Assembly (NCBI GenBank): GCA_030710605.1
Contig: CP092872.1
Location: forward strand, 6,442,573 to 6,506,572
Reading direction: 5' to 3'
Length of the DNA stretch: 64,000 nt
Source of the DNA: Cordylochernes scorpioides
Lineage: Eukaryota > Arthropoda > Arachnida > Pseudoscorpiones > Chernetidae
Each line of letters starts with the position of its first letter. Within the stretch, counting starts at the first letter, position 1. Positions 63,641 through 64,000 of this stretch are shown in pieces. The notes beneath the pieces were generated by a model. That model saw only the letters and a program-made list of their open reading frames with translations. It had not been told where the DNA came from and made no database searches. The position numbers and the translations under genes were made by a program.

Positions 63641-64000
63641 AAAGGTAACCCAGACTCCTGGAGGGGGGGCAAATGTTTAGAAATATATTTACAAAATACA
63701 GGTGAATTCCTCTTTGTCACGACCTCAAATATAGAGAATATAAATTATATCCGTCGATATATTAAATGTTACAATATTTATAATTGGGTTTTCGGCGCGC
63801 GCGTGCGATATTTGAAAAAAAATTCTTATTAAATTTAAATATTTTAAATATATTATATATTAATATTTTTATTTTATAAAAAGTTTCAATCTGTCTCATT
63901 AATAATTTAACCAATTTGCTATCAATACATTTTTTGTTTCTAAGATTACTTGTATTTCTTGATTGTGTTTGAAAAATTCAAATATATTCCATTAAACACT
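63641..64000 (+). promoter_or_regulatory. 5' flank of an eighth gene copy beyond the window
   Basis: The family upstream module (gtaacccagactcctgg, TATAAAT near 63740, CG run near 63796) runs to the window edge about 40-50 bp before the expected ATG. Its attttataaaaagtttcaatctgtctc variant matches copy 6 and not the short copies, so a three-repeat form is expected next. Confidence 0.6.

Overview
This is eukaryotic nuclear DNA, very probably from an arthropod. It is AT-rich and intron-style splice acceptors are visible. Almost every kilobase is transposon: a Tx1/L1-like LINE, an RNase-H-bearing LINE fossil, a Jockey-like fragment, BEL/Pao and Ty3/Gypsy LTR elements, a Penelope-like element with a GIY-YIG domain, a DD37D mariner, Helitron-like elements and several MITEs. 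No housekeeping gene is recognisable, and the species cannot be named from the sequence.

The one non-transposon coding signal is an unrecognised gene family present seven times: 413-679(+), 9655-10281(-), 15722-15988(+), 26063-26887(-), 33153-33419(+), 36314-36988(+), 58853-59479(-). The promoter flank of an eighth copy lies at the right edge. All copies share the N-terminus MSISIQTS(A/T)ENN. They then carry one, three or four copies of a repeat of about 65 residues ending in an (V/A)ILRxxPS...DPRRxAR core. The copies sit in a tandem array of compound palindromic units: [long gene, minus]-[LINE fossil, plus]-[spacer]-[LINE fossil, minus]-[short gene, plus]. Unit A is about 8.8-17.4 kb, unit B about 25.6-38.1 kb (with one extra gene copy), and unit C starts near 58.0 kb and runs off the window. 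The right half of an earlier unit opens the window.

Between the units lie TE nests. At 2.1-8.8 kb and 38.4-45.4 kb there is a segmental duplication holding Helitron-like sequence and a full-length Tx1-like LINE at the same target site in both copies. At 18-25.5 kb there is a field of foldback elements, MITEs and a non-autonomous BEL/Pao element whose ORF has grown an acidic KDSxxEPKGDG repeat. At 45.4-58 kb a palindrome is interrupted by an internally deleted BEL/Pao element. It is followed by a 7.5 kb Gypsy element that is itself interrupted by a head-to-head Penelope-like pair, and then by an apparently intact DD37D mariner.

Most TE reading frames are broken. The mariner transposase, LINE copy-2 ORF1, the Gypsy gag and the BEL gag-protease remain open. 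All seven copies of the repeat-protein family are open, and this family is the best candidate for something undescribed.
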